A program made the position numbers and the translations under genes. Under the pieces are notes generated by a model. The model was not told the DNA's origin. It did no database searches and was given only the letters and a program-made list of their open reading frames with translations. From positions 496,001 to 560,000 of the forward strand of contig CAMXCT020000125.1 in NCBI GenBank assembly GCA_947184155.2: a stretch of 64,000 nucleotides of DNA, in the 5' to 3' direction. The first letter of the stretch is position 1, and every line of letters begins with the position of its first letter. Source of the stretch: Cladocopium goreaui (lineage: Eukaryota > Sar > Dinophyceae > Suessiales > Symbiodiniaceae). This document shows, piece by piece, positions 41,001-52,589 of the stretch.

Positions 41001-43007
41001 GCCAACGCTCAGCACTGGCTGCATCACCTGATGCGAAGTGCGTTGAGCCACCCACAAAAAAGGTGGAAAGGAATTGAGAAAAGGTACATCCATCATCTTT
41101 CCTAAGTTGAAATAAAATATTCAAAACCACCCACAAACCACATTCCAGTTTACTTCAATTTATCTTGGGCCATGGCCTTCCACATGTGTTAGTCTCATCT
41201 CTTCAGTCATCTTTGTTCATCAAACCCTGGGAATCTCTTCTGAGCAAGTTTGCCCATACGCAAGACCAAGCCAGAGCACGGCTCAGAACGCAACAAGGAT
41301 TGCTTCCAAGCAAAACAAACCTCGCCTGCAGCCTTTGCTCCTCATTATGATTCTGATGTTTGTGCATTGCCAGGAATTTAAACAAAAGTAAAGAAGCAAC
41401 CCTGAGCAAACATGCTCAAGCCCGACAAAAGCTTCTGGGGAACAGGGTCAGCAAGTAGGCTTCACTGTCGCCAACCCCCACGGTCCGGGACTCCCCCAAT
41501 GCCTTTGCGCCCACAAGCATAGATGAGGGAGTTGTAGCTAACCTGCAACTTGCTGAGTGCATGCCTACCTGGTCCAACCCCAAAGAAATCCAAGTCTTTT
41601 GGCTGCCAAGGTCTGTGATCTGTGATGCCAGGGAGCGATGTTGGGTTCAACCCCAGCTTCCAACATCTTCCAAAGCCAATGCTCTGCAAGTTCGGTTTCC
41701 CCTCGCTTTGCTCGGGCATGGATCACTGTTGCATAGCTCACCTCGGATATTCTGTCTTTGTTTGTTCATCAGCCAACGGGCTACATGGTGAGTGTTGTGT
41801 GTCCATCCTCTATTGCACACTATCCTCTCAGTTCCTTTCCTTGACATTTGTTAGCAGGATTTAAGAAGTCCATGGTATCTTTATAAATATACATGATTAT
41901 ATACATATACGTGTATATATATATATATGTACATGTATGTATCTGTGTGGTATGATGCTTGGCAGAAGCGTAGAGTGAGCTCAGCACCGTCAGTCTAGGC
42001 AAGATATCCACCGCAGCCACGACACTTCGTTGGCTGAGACCTTATCTTTGATCATCTCTGACAGCCAATGCTCGGCATCTTCAGCATCATCGGCCTTTGC
42101 AGATGCCTAGCAGCTGAGCACACGAAAGACACGGCCCATGAGGCGATCGGATCAGATGGTTTGGATGTCGTGGAGCTTTGAGCTTTGTCCAACTGCACCA
42201 TTTACTTGCAGCAACCATTATGAAATACAAAATCCTGTGAAGATTCAAACCCAGCTCAAAACCCAGCTCGTTCAGCAAACGCGACAATGTGCCGAAAGAG
42301 TAGCATAGAAATGCATCCTGTCAAAAATCAAAAACTCCTGAAACAATTGCTGACTTGTTGGTCACAAAGTCGCGTCCATGAGGATGTTGTAGCTGATTGT
42401 ATTTGGTTCAACGCCAGCTGAACCTTGCCATGTTCAAGGTTGCAATTCAAAGCTTTGACCAAAGCAGCTCAGGATTCAAACTGAATGCCAGATTGTACCG
42501 GACCCCAAACGCTAAAAGGAGCTAAGAAGCGCATCTGGCGCAACCAGCGTCGCGCTCCTGCCATGTCGCCTGTCTTGGCACAGGCATGGATAACCTCAGT
42601 GCTGCCGGCAAATGATCCCAAGAAGTGTCCTTCTATGTCCTTCCTGCATTTTCTACTCGAAAGGCGCTGACTGTTGACAGTTTCACACAGTTTCATACAG
42701 TTTCCATGTTCCAGCCATTGCAGCCCATTGCAGGCCATTGCTCCTAGTGGATCTACCAGACCTACCAGATCTACCAAGGTGCTGAGTTGAAAGGCATGGT
42801 ATCCACGGGAAGTTTGGATTTTAAGATCTCTCCCAGAAGACGCTCTGCACGCATCCGATCACCGCTGCGCACAGCAGCCGCCACTGCTTGGGACATGCTC
42901 TTTGCCTGCGAGTCACTGCACCATTTCGCCACATGAATAGCAGTGACCAAGACTGTTAAAAGTGATCCAAGATGTATAGAATAGAGAAGCCAAGCACTCT
43001 GCCGCAT
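38071..43007 (-). CDS. Pentatricopeptide-repeat (PPR) protein, many small exons
   Basis: PPR motifs run from right to left: AVRSGDRMRAERLLGEI (42.85 kb), EVIHACAKTGDMAGARRWL (42.58), GVEPNTISYNILMDA (42.4), ADDAEDAEHWLSEMI (42.08), AKRGETELAEHWLWKML plus GVEPN (41.68), VSYNSLIYACGRKG (41.53), RVTTYTAVVDACA (40.96), SGDVERAEKWMEKM (40.35), VEPNVVSYSAMIDACAKVGD (40.2), GVQPNAHSFSAVINACAKSG (39.72), VVVYSGLLDACAKAGDLV (39.4), GVQPNVVAYASLA (38.77) and EYFLYALLLGYASA (38.28). PPR proteins bind RNA base by base and act mostly in mitochondria or plastids. Introns tend to fall inside the first helix of a repeat. N- and C-terminal ends, targeting peptide and exact exon borders are not resolved. Confidence 0.75.
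38170..38330 (-). CDS. PPR exon near the 3' end of the gene
   Basis: Reads SLYLPRNEYFLYALLLGYAS, then ARPRQSERAEQAFRKAYAKG and IEANKH, one complete repeat. The open frame runs on to 38071 and may hold the C-terminus. Confidence 0.6.
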
Positions 43008-44880
43008 CTTGCATCATAGAGTTTTGATCCAAGCTGCCTATCAAGACATGGTCTAAGCCATTCATTCCCTCCATTCTACTGAAGGGATTCCGGGTAGCTG
43101 CCGGGTAGCTTGGTAGCATGTTGAAAGCATGTTGAAAGCATGTTGTGTATCCCACACCCAAAGCTTTAGCCAGGTAGCACTTCCTGTGTCCTGCTCACTT
43201 GGCGACTCCGGTGAATCTGTGGAGTCAGAGGAGGACACCTCTCAGACTCTCGAAATGCGACTGGGTAACCCGAAATGGATCAAAATGACATTAACTACGA
43301 AAACATGGACCAAAATCTGCGTTCCCAGCGCAACATCAAGGTGGATCTCTTTTACTGCAGGCCATGATGTGCTATGAACATCTATGATATCTATGAACAT
43401 AGTCATCATGTGTCATCATGAAATCATCCAGTCATATTCAACCTAGGTAATTAGGTCTGAAATAGTTTCACGGCCCAACAGCATCCGAATGCAGCGCCCA
43501 GATAGCCACCTGTGACTCGGACTTCACTGGCTTCTTGTTATCGCCTTGGATCTCTATCTGAGTTGACTATCCATACAAATCGCTTTGAGCTCAGGGGTGA
43601 AGAGTGGTGAAGAGTGGTGAAGAGATCCCATACCCTACGTGCATTGCTGCAAGACAACACATATTTTGCAAGATAGTCCCTACGACGCGGACTTACGTCA
43701 GGAGTGTCCGTTTGGTGTCAGCGCAGGAAGGAGGGCCTTCTTCATGGCTGTGTCTTTGCTGCCATCGGATGCCAAGCGACACGTGTGAATCACCTTCCCA
43801 CGGTTCTTGGGACTGTCCTTGCCATTGTTCTTGAAGGCTGCCTCGCGAATGGGCAGAATGTATCTCTTGTTTGCACCATCCTTTGTTTGAAGCTAACATG
43901 GATGCCTGAAAATATTGAGAGCATGAAGAAAACTCCCGGACGCTTCTTTGAAACTGTATTGAACTGACAATTCAACTGCACAGAGCCTTTGAGACATGCA
44001 TAAAGGCGGCAGGCAGCAGCCTCAAAAAGTGCTGTTTGGACCGATATATATATATATATACTCGCGCTTTCACGTTCTCAACCACTGCCTTTTCTGCCTT
44101 GGGAACTCAAGCTTCTTTAAGCTTCTTTGTCCGTTTCTAAATTCTCCATAAGGCCATGACATGCAAACAAGCACCGTTGCCGTCTCAATCAGGAATGAAC
44201 GGCCGCCACTTGGCACTGCCTGCGTTAGCGGAGGTGAATCTCTGGCCATGAATCACAGGTCCCTTGCCACACCTAGGTCGTTGGTTTCGTATAAGGATGC
44301 CTCCAAAAGATAAGAAAAAAAACATAATATATGATTATATGATGTATATGTGCAATATGAATATATACACACATGATTATTTGATATATTATTTGTATAG
44401 TGTGTATATATATATATATGTACATACACAATCGTACACATACATACATACACTACATATATATTATAAAAGTGTGTATTCCGTTCATACCAACACAAAA
44501 AAAAACTGCAAAAGTCTCACCTTCTCGCCACCCATCTCTGCCAGCACATAGTCAGCCACACAAACCAAGATGGTGATGCCCGCAAGGAAGCCAGTCACCT
44601 GAGAACACTGCCACAGCCCCAAAAATATATATTCTGGCCTCAAGAAGGATATATCGGATATACAGAAAACATCAGAAAACCATCGTTATACCCTCAAATT
44701 GCCATTTTAATGGGAAAAACACAGACAATCCTATGGATTTGGAGTTACCCTCCTTTAAGAAAAACCCATGTGTGTCCCTTTTCACCCGATTCACACATCG
44801 ATTTGACCCACCCAACAGATTCCACTGGAAATCAGTGGATTTCACGACAATTCAGTGCCATAAACTCAGGCCCCGACGCG
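43008..44880. other. No gene assigned
   Basis: Presumed upstream part of the PPR gene and spacer. Holds ATGAACATCTATGATATC-type short duplications (43375-43410), a triple GTGAAGAGTG (43598-43625) and TA microsatellites (44045-44060, 44400-44465). Possible exon on the minus strand at 43690-43980 is unsupported. Confidence 0.35.
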
Positions 44881-44889
44881 AAGTTTGTC

Positions 44890-46581
44890 AGCAGTGGTTT
44901 TCACAGCAAAGACAGATGATTTCTTGGAGATCTGTAAGGTAGCCGCCTTCATCAACGGCTGAATTTCTTGGAGGCTGAATTTGTACGAGAAAGGGTCGGG
45001 TACGGATGGTAGAACTTATCTTTGAGGTGCCGCCAAGGACATAGCCTTTTGTGGCAGCACATGGACCGAAAGGGCTGCGGAAGAACACTTGCACGTCTTT
45101 CAGTGCTATCACGGGACTTGTTTCTGGCGTAAATCAAGCGGCACCAGCCGGAGTTCTACCTGTTCCATAGTTGCAATTTCATGTTAGTGTTTTTTCTGAA
45201 CTTATCTGAAATTTGTTACCCGTTACAAGGACTGTGATTTTGCCATGCTCCTGCCACAAAGTGGTCTCCGGTCCCCAGGCCTGTGGTGCATCAAAGGCAC
45301 TCCACTGCGCAAGGGCCTTGTGGCGCTCAAAGTCTGCAAAGCTTAGAATGACCAACAGAGTTCTCATTGCATTGTTGAATTCTCATGCCGGTTTTCCTGT
45401 ATGGAGATTCCCTGCAGAGTTCCACCATGAGATCACTTGCCAAATGTCATGCCAAAAACGCTCCGCGAATACCTTCCCAGCAGCCCAGCCTCCACAGCTG
45501 TCCTCTGGGCTTGTCGCAAATGCGCGTCCGCCCGAGCAGCAATCTCCTGTCGCGCCAAAGGTGTTTCCAAGGCGGTTGTTCGCCCATGGCAGAAAATGAT
45601 GAAAGATGGTGGCCTCTAGGCTGTTGTCAGGCTGCCAGCATTGCACTTCTTGAAGAAGGTCCTGAACATACACACCACTTGGGCCGAGTGATCCAATATG
45701 TGTATATATATATAATTATATAATATATATATATATATTATACGTACGTATATATAGTCAGTCTCCTAGGTGCTGATTGATCTTACAATTTTTAGATATT
45801 TGATTTGAACAAAGCGTTCCCTGTTCTGGCTCCCTGGTCTGCCGAAGGTGCTTCAAGCCTTCCAGCTGAGTTGTTGTGCAGAAACTCACAGCTGTCCTCA
45901 AAGATGGACTTCTGCGGATGCATCCATAAGGAGTCACCGGTCGCACGGTTGAAGAAGTACACCTGTCTGCAAGACTCTGCAAGTGTTGCTGTTTGGCGAG
46001 TGCAGATCTCATTCAGTTTTGCATCAGAATACCAAAGTGTTCTGTCTCTGCTTTCATCCCCGACCCACCTGCTGGGAAGACATCCAAAGGCATGAGCCAG
46101 AGCCCCCCAAACACTGCAGATTCGTTGGGCCACCCAACACGAGAGCTAGTCTCATCCACTTGCTCGGACCACTGTGGTGGCAGAGGAGCTGAAAACCTTT
46201 GACAAATGGCTGTGGGATGTTGTTTGAATACATTAAAAACATTTAAAAACCCAGGGACAGCGGAACCAAACCACACCACACTCTGAGCCAGGGACATTTG
46301 CTGTGCAGCAGCTATCGTGAGACCACCTTGCCAAGGTGGCTGGGACTGGCCAGGAAGCACACAGTGGCACTTCTTTTCACTTTGTTCTGCAAAGTGTGGG
46401 TCGGCGCAAATGATACAATCTGGCGAACCTTGTAAAACCGTATAGAACCTTGTGGAGCTTTATTGTTCCCAAGTCGCAAGCAACCTGACATGCCACCTGC
46501 GTGTAGAATCGGGAACTGGCCAAACCACATTGAGGATAAGACTGGCGGAGGTGTGGTCGAGGCCCAGATGCTCCAGGAAGT
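44890..46581 (-). CDS. WW-domain protein, five or more exons
   Basis: Exons in order: 46581-46497 (FLEHLGLDHTSASLILNVVW), 46188-46139 (PLPPQWSEQVDETSSR), 45962-45890 (VYFFNRATGDSLWMHPQKS), about 45590-45473 (ALETPLARQEIAARADAHLR then QAQRTAVEAGLLG), 45333-45233 (FERHKALAQWSAFDAPQAWG) and about 45100-44900 (DVQVFFRSPFGPCAATKGYV). Exons 2 and 3 join in phase 0 to a complete WW domain: LPPxW...R-VYFFNxxTGxSLWxHP. This is a proline-peptide-binding module. The rest is helical and unassigned. Splice sites GTTGGG, GTGAGT, GTATTC and GTCCTT with CAG acceptors support the model. Confidence 0.6.
45890..45962 (-). CDS. WW-domain exon, second half
   Basis: CAGACAG acceptor, strong GTGAGT donor. VYFFNRATGDSLWMHPQ carries the aromatic strand and second Trp. 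Confidence 0.65.
46139..46188 (-). CDS. WW-domain exon, first half
   Basis: TTTTCAG acceptor, GTTGGG donor. LPPQWSEQVDETSSR carries the LPxxW start of the domain. Confidence 0.6.
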
Positions 46582-48630
46582 CTTCGAAATTGCCTCAAAG
46601 CAGCCGAAATGAAAACAGAAAGATGTTGTCAGGGTGATTTCGCTCTGGTTCCATTGTCTGGTGATTATCTACTGTGCTAGTTGTGATGAACTCTGCATGA
46701 CTTTATTTTCAGACTTCAATTTGCCCTCCGGTAAAGGAATCTGCATTGGCTGTGTGCAAATGGGCCAACACTCAAGTCTAGGATTCTTGCAATAGTTAAG
46801 AGCCTCGCAGGACGGTTGATTCAAGTCACTTCAAGAGTAAGAGATCATGGAATATCCTGAATACCGAAGGAGCTACAAATCTCTTAAGCCTCTGTCAACC
46901 AATGAGGGAATTCAGTTGGTTCGCTTTGTGACTCCGCTGTGCAAACTCTGCCTCATGTCGCGGAGACTCCTCTACAACAGCGCTATTGGAAGACACCTGC
47001 AGAAAATTTGTGCAGGTTCAACAGGTTCCTAGTATTTTGTAGCCCTTTCACAGGTGCCACGCGCTAAAAAGCCGCAATGGCAACCCAGAAATTTCGCAGC
47101 CCAAGCTCCGTGCACTGGTTCTTCGCAAAGGTGCTGTGGCCAGGCCCCTGTCAGGTTGCCATTGCCATAGCCACAGACCCTAAACGCCCGAAACAAGGCA
47201 TTTCCTCAAAGCGCCGGCTTAGACTCCAATTTATGCCATAGAAAACCAAGCCGAAGACCCAGCCTCTCACTGTCACTAGCAGCCATCACCTCATCCAATA
47301 TAATATCATAATGTATCACAATAATATATCAGAAGTCACAATGTGTCATAATCAGCCAATCCTTGCAATACTGCTGCACAGCACATCCTCTGAAGTGCAC
47401 ACAGTTTTTCAAACGCCTTTCCCAGCTTTCCTCAACATGTTGAGGGCTTGGGCAACGCCTCACTGGCCGCGCAGACTTGACTCAATAAGCACATGATAAC
47501 CATTCTGAATGTTCTGATAACCGTTGTGAAAGATCATCAAAGCCTCAGATATCTCAGCTGCGGGCTTTGCAAAGGGCTGCTGTCACTTTGGTATAGCAAG
47601 GGACAAAGGACTGATTCAACACTATACGAAAAGTTTGCAATAATGTTCAAAAGAAAACTCCAACTGTTGCAAAAGTGCCTGGTCACAGTTCATTCTCAGT
47701 CATTCAGCAGTTGTCTGCTGGCATATCGCTTTGTGCTTTCTACGCTTCAAAAGTGCAACCTGAAGATGCTGCTTGCTACTGCTGCTTCTCATGCAGGCTG
47801 CATCAGGTCGCCAGACCGGCAGGCTCGAACCGAGCAAAAAAGCTTGCGGAGGCACGGCTCGCAGCTCACGAGGCTGCTGCAATCTTGACGAGGTTTCAAG
47901 ATGTTTCAAGATATTTCAGAAGGTTTGAGAAGATTCATTCGTGTTCATTCGATACTGTGGGTCAGACATGTTTCAGAGAAGAAGCAAACGCACTGGCCTA
48001 CAAAACTGAAGAGGCTGTCGTAGAATCTGAGTCTAAGTGGACGGGGTTATTTCCAATAACTTTGCAAAGCTCGGAGACTGGTTCCCACCACATCCCACAA
48101 CTCCAACCTCGAGGGCTACATGCTGGTGCACTAGACACCTGAAAATGTTGCGAAAAACCATGTGGGGAACTATTTGAATCATTTTGAATCCAAATGTTGA
48201 AAAAGAACCTGGTTGGTTAAACGTCCCAGGAAGAGGGCGAGCCAGGGAACTCCCTCTCCGCATGAAAAGTTGCGCACAGAAGAACCAGCACACCCCATAC
48301 CACCCCGACAACCCAAAACAACACCCGAGGCTTTTTGCTGCGCCGGGCTGTGCTGGGCTGTGCTGGGCTTTGGTGTCTGCAGTAGGAAATTGGAACCATC
48401 CACTGTACTCCAGCTTACCTCCTTGTTTCTTTTTCGCAGACCAAGCTTTCAGGATCAACTAGGACCTAAAACCTAAGAGGCCATAGGCCCCGTTTGACAG
48501 AAGCCCAAAAAGAAAAACTAAGAAACACCGTAGATGTCACTATCTTCTTCCACAATGAAACGTTTGCAATATGAATATGTCCTATATTATATACAGAGAA
48601 TGATCGCCGTTATATTATCTTGAAACTACT
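46582..48630. other. No gene assigned; one possible plus exon
   Basis: Mostly unremarkable sequence. The stretch 47800-47890 is open on plus (GSNRAKKLAEARLAAHEAAA), helical in character, but would run against all neighbours. CCGGGCTGTGCTGGGCTGTG short repeats are near 48340-48370. Confidence 0.3.
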
Positions 48631-48639
48631 GACCTAAAT

Positions 48640-48795
48640 AACCCGAAACCAACCCCTAAAGAAAGCATAAATCAACCCTAAAGAAGCTCTAAACCAACCT
48701 AGGACCTAAATAAGCCCTGAAACCCTAAACCAACCCTGAATGAATTGAACCCCAAAGAAACCCTAAAGATCCCTAAAGAGACCCTAAACCCAACC
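48640..48795. repeat. Degenerate CCCTAAA (telomere-like) repeats
   Basis: AACCCTAAA, ACCCTAAAC and ACCTAAA occur about ten times in 150 bases. TTTAGGG is the plant-type telomere unit also reported from dinoflagellates. Degenerate and interstitial. Confidence 0.55.
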
Positions 48796-48797
48796 TG

Positions 48798-48955
48798 TAG
48801 TTTCTGAATACGACGGAGTAGTTTCTGTATATGCCAAAGTAGTTTCTGACAGTTTCTGAATACGAGGAGTAGTTTCTGAATACGACGGAGTAGCTTCTGA
48901 ATACCATGCAGTAGTTTCTGAATACGGCGTCCAGTTTCTGAAGACATAGTTTCTG
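48798..48955. repeat. GTAGTTTCTGAATACGACGGA ~24-bp minisatellite
   Basis: Seven to eight units of TAGTTTCTGAATACGACGGA-like sequence with one- or two-base variants. Open frames on minus (repeating RIQKLL) are artefacts. Confidence 0.85.
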
Positions 48956-48959
48956 AATC

Positions 48960-49225
48960 ACTGCGAAGCGCAGATCAACTCTCTGCTGTTCAATTTCAAG
49001 CTGCTGAGTTTTGTGGTCCTTTTGACCCATTTCGGCCCTGTATACACGTCCAGGACCCCGGGCCGCAGCGCAGCGTTGCACGCTTTGCAATTGATCCATG
49101 GCAGCTTTCCTGCTGCAGTAGCCGACTTCTTTTCTCTCCGTTTGGGATCTGCAAAGGGTTCAGAGAAATTCTGAGAACAGGACATTTGGCCTGAAAGTTG
49201 CGCAATGGTCACCTCAGACCTCATC
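48960..49225 (-). CDS. Unrecognised minus-strand exons
   Basis: About 49100-48965 reads AAMDQLQSVQRCAAARGPGR and QKDHKTQQLEIEQQRVDLRF, charged and helical. About 49225-49165 reads MRSEVTIAQLSGQMSCSQ. The two are in different frames and would need a short intron. No family recognised. Confidence 0.35.
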
Positions 49226-49608
49226 TGCAAAAGCCCATGGGAAATTCATCCAAGTTTTGCAAGGATTGCAGGTTCCCTGAAGCACATGGCACGACTTTTC
49301 AGTTAGCGACGGCAAACATTACGTGTACCAGTCGCGAGTGAATTCACAGACTGGGCAAAATTCGCTTCGGACTCCGCCGCAGCCCCTCAGATTGGATAGC
49401 TCGCGGCCTGGATAGATTGCTTTGTTCGCCATCTCCCAGCAAGACCTTTGTTGTGATCAGCTAAGGAACAGCCTTGCTGCTAACTGGTGCATCAAAAGTC
49501 AAGCATCGGGTTGTTTCTTGTGCCCCGACCCATCGAATTCATGATTTTGGCACGCCTAAACTTGCCACGAGCCATCGAATTAGTAATGCTTGCCATCTGT
49601 CCTCACTT

Positions 49609-50436
49609 TCATGGGTAAAAGGCTTCCTCGGAGTCCTTGTTGCCGGCTGCAGTGGCAAGTTGCACAACAGCATTCAAGACATTATCCGACATCTCCTCAC
49701 CCTCACCGGACTTGTTCATGTTGCAGCGTCCACACTTTGTGCGAACACAATTGGTGCATTTCCAGGCCTCGGAGCTGCCGGCACACTTGGGCAAGCACTT
49801 TCGAATGGTGCAATCAACCTTGTCTCCAAAGCAGTTCGCACAGTTGGCGCTCATTCCCCAAGTGTCTCGCAGGCAGCGTCTTGCGCACTGTCCACGATTT
49901 GCGGCGCTGAAGCACTGAGTTCCGCAAGCCTTCAATGCCCTTCGGTTCTCGTAGCATCCAGCGGCTTTGTCCTCCGCCAACTTCTGCTCCGACTCTGGTG
50001 CAGACTTGGGCTGCTCAGGCTCAGGCTCGTCATTCTTGAAAGCCTGCTCTAGCTCCTCTTTCTTGGCAGAAAAGACCACCTCGGCCAAAATTTGGCTAAT
50101 CTCAGTTTGATTCACCCCCTCTTCAAGGGACTTGCCAGCATGGGAACAAAGTCCACAGCTCCTCCTGACACAATCGGTGCAGCCAGCAGACGCAAAGCCC
50201 CTTTGGCATTGACCACGACACGACCGGAGAGCACAGGAAAAGCCGTTTCCCAAGCATTGGGCGCAATTGCTCCTGACACGCTTGCCAATCAAGCAGCGCG
50301 TCACACATGAGGCCTTGCCAGGCCCTGCAAGGCATCCGCGTCCACAGGACTCTAGCAGGGGCCTGTTGTCATAGAGGCAATGGCGAGCATCGACGAAAAC
50401 TGCCACAAAAGACAAGGCGGCGAAGATTTTCGACAT
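49609..50436 (-). CDS. Secreted protein with two 14-cysteine domains, intronless
   Basis: 275 aa from ATG 50436 to TGA 49609. Residues 1-18 (MSKIFAALSFVAVFVDAR) are a likely signal peptide. Two homologous domains, ~residues 20-97 and ~160-238, each have 14 cysteines in the same spacing, including CG-x2-C, RCL, NCA-x-C, C-x2-C-VR-x2-CG-x-C. Between them is an acidic linker (EPEPEQPKSAPESEQ). Whether the cysteines form disulfides or bind metal cannot be told; the signal peptide favours disulfides outside the cell or in the endomembrane system. A single exon in this intron-rich setting hints at retroposition. I do not recognise the family; no toxin or enzyme motif is visible. Confidence 0.75.
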   Translation of the reverse strand: MSKIFAALSFVAVFVDARHCLYDNRPLLESCGRGCLAGPGKASCVTRCLIGKRVRSNCAQCLGNGFSCALRSCRGQCQRGFASAGCTDCVRRSCGLCSHAGKSLEEGVNQTEISQILAEVVFSAKKEELEQAFKNDEPEPEQPKSAPESEQKLAEDKAAGCYENRRALKACGTQCFSAANRGQCARRCLRDTWGMSANCANCFGDKVDCTIRKCLPKCAGSSEAWKCTNCVRTKCGRCNMNKSGEGEEMSDNVLNAVVQLATAAGNKDSEEAFYP

Positions 50437-50589
50437 GGCAGATCGAGAGAAGTGAAGCTATCCGGTTCTTGGAGCCTGAATCTATCTGTCTGCAGAGGGC
50501 ACAAAAATGCAGCAGAGACATTGCTTCTTGGCTTTGAGTCATTGCTGCCAAAGCAAGTGGACAAAAAATATGAATCGAGGATCAGGATC

Positions 50590-50705
50590 CATGCGAAATG
50601 GCAAGCACCAAGAGGCAGATGTCCATTGTCCAGCTGGAAGGCTCTGAAAGACACCACTAGAGCCGCTAAGTCCTGTGCTTCAGCTGGCTCGCTTCGACCT
50701 GGTTC
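50590..50705 (-). CDS. Possible minus-strand exon, unrecognised
   Basis: Reads SEPAEAQDLAALVVSFRAFQ then LDNGHLPLGACHF. Amino-acid use is protein-like; borders unclear. It lies just upstream of the cysteine-rich gene and may be part of its leader or of another gene. Confidence 0.3.
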
Positions 50706-51024
50706 CAAAGATCGTCATCTTCATATCAGTCCAGCAAGATCCTACAACTTTTATCAATGGGCAATGGAACCTACGACTCATTTTCAAGGATCCTACAACA
50801 TCTTCAACAGGCAAAACAAGTTCTTCACAGCAACTGTTGGGATTCCCGGCATCTTGCAGTTTCGTGTCAGAACGAGCCACATTCTCAAGAGCCTGAACTC
50901 ACGGCTCAGACCCGTGTCTCCATTTGAGTGAGCAATGTGAATCCGCTACGAATTCACCTGCTAGTGTCACACGTTCCCATTACTGGCACATCTTTTTCAT
51001 TAAAAAAAATGACTGCTTTCAACC

Positions 51025-51345
51025 TTGACAAACTTGGAGCAGAACAGCTTCAAAGTGAAGGTGCTGCTGCTCCAATCGCGAAATCTCAAAAGCAAAGAAG
51101 TCTTGCTAGCTGCACTCAATCGAAGAAACTGCGAAGCAGATTCAATGCTGTTGACCTTTCCACAAAGCATCACAAATGTAAGCGCAAGACTCGCGCGAGA
51201 AGCCGATCCTCTAGTGCCTTTCCAACAAACGAGGACTCGAGGATCTTGAGAAGAAAGCTCTGCATGATTTGGCAACACGGCTAGTACCCAACATGGCCTC
51301 CACTTCACGTCTAATGGCAGCCAAGAATGGACTCTGTCCCTGGCA
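51025..51345 (+). pseudogene. Possible degenerate coding stretch, plus strand
   Basis: One frame reads LLQSRNLKSKEVLLAALNRR and NVSARLAREADPLVPFQQ. After about 51230 a second frame takes over: GLEDLEKKALHDLATRLVPN then MASTSRLMAAKNGLCPWHGK. The shift without an obvious splice site suggests a broken gene. Not recognised. It is the only plus-strand candidate among host-like genes. Confidence 0.25.
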
Positions 51346-51589
51346 TGGCAAAAAACTTTGGAGTTAACGTAACTTCAAATGTCAATAACGAACCGGTGCA
51401 GCAGAGCAGTTGTGGTTTGGGTCATCCTACAGAAACACCCCAATCCCTTGCAACAAAAATAGTGTCCGTTCTCTGAGATCCTTCATGCATATCATGCTGT
51501 CAAAAGGTTCCACAATGATGGTCGGGACTTGGCTATATTTGAAAGCAAGGATGCTTCTCCAAGACTTGCAACCGGCATAACCGTTTGAC

Positions 51590-51715
51590 TTGAAATGACT
51601 TGAATATCTTTCCGCACTGACAGCATATTTGTTCCAAATTCCCTGCCGCTGATCCGAGCCTCCAAGCAGTCAGAACCGTCGCTACCTCAACAAAAGCCCA
51701 CCTCTGATACACAGC
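51590..51715 (-). CDS. Possible minus-strand exon, unrecognised
   Basis: Reads RWAFVEVATVLTAWRLGSAA then GNLEQICCQCGKIFK. The CCQCG could be half of a zinc site. Weak. Confidence 0.25.
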
Positions 51716-52589
51716 CAACGTATTTAACACTGCTATGTCGCTATGTTACTGGCAATTAGTACCCTGAATTGCATAAATTGCCATGTATCACTGACCCTTC
51801 AATTAAGTCACAACAGCCAGTTTGTTCAGTGTGTTTGTTCACTGTGGGAGCACACATTGGATGACTGACACTGCAATCGCTCTGCTGCAACTTGAGTCCT
51901 GGGCCCTTTCCTGTACCTCGCACATGTAGGTATAGGAACGAGCATACTCCCGAAGAGCCATCAACTATATAATACACATATGCAGCATATGCATACATTG
52001 TTTCAAAGAAAAGGGGACATGTTTTCAGTCCAACGGCTCCAACGGTGATGGATACAGTGATTCAGTTGACAAACGTTTCGAAGAAGCAGCGATAGCTTCA
52101 TTTCAGAAAGTATCAACATTCTCTGACATACTCATCACTTTTTGAAAACAGCCGGGGCACCTATCTCCATGGCAAAGCAAGGTTTCTCTCACTGAGAACC
52201 AGCCGGTTTAAGACGGCTCAAACGTGCCAGATTTGAAGAGTTCCACATGTTTCATGAGCTACCAAGGGTTTTGCAGGCCTACCAAATCAACATGTTGCTG
52301 TCGATAGGTTTCCACATGTTCCCAGAAAATTACAATGTGCAAAGATAGGGCCACGATTTCAAAGAGCCAAGGCTCTGGCAGAAAGCGAAGGAATGCGAAG
52401 GAAACCAAACACACACAGACTTGCTGCACTGAGAACTGCACTGCAAATTGTTGCCAATTGTTCGCTTATTTCGGTCAAACTGACGTCTATCAGCTCTACA
52501 CTGACAAGTGTTGCATCCTTTTGAAAAACAATTTCGAGATGCCATTGGTTGCAGGTGCCTCCTGCAGCCCTCAAACGGGCGGCAAGTTC

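Noticed and set aside
48699-49099. Minus-strand protein with RIQKLL repeats
   Set aside because: Translation of the 24-bp minisatellite; only the part beyond 48960 looks like an exon.
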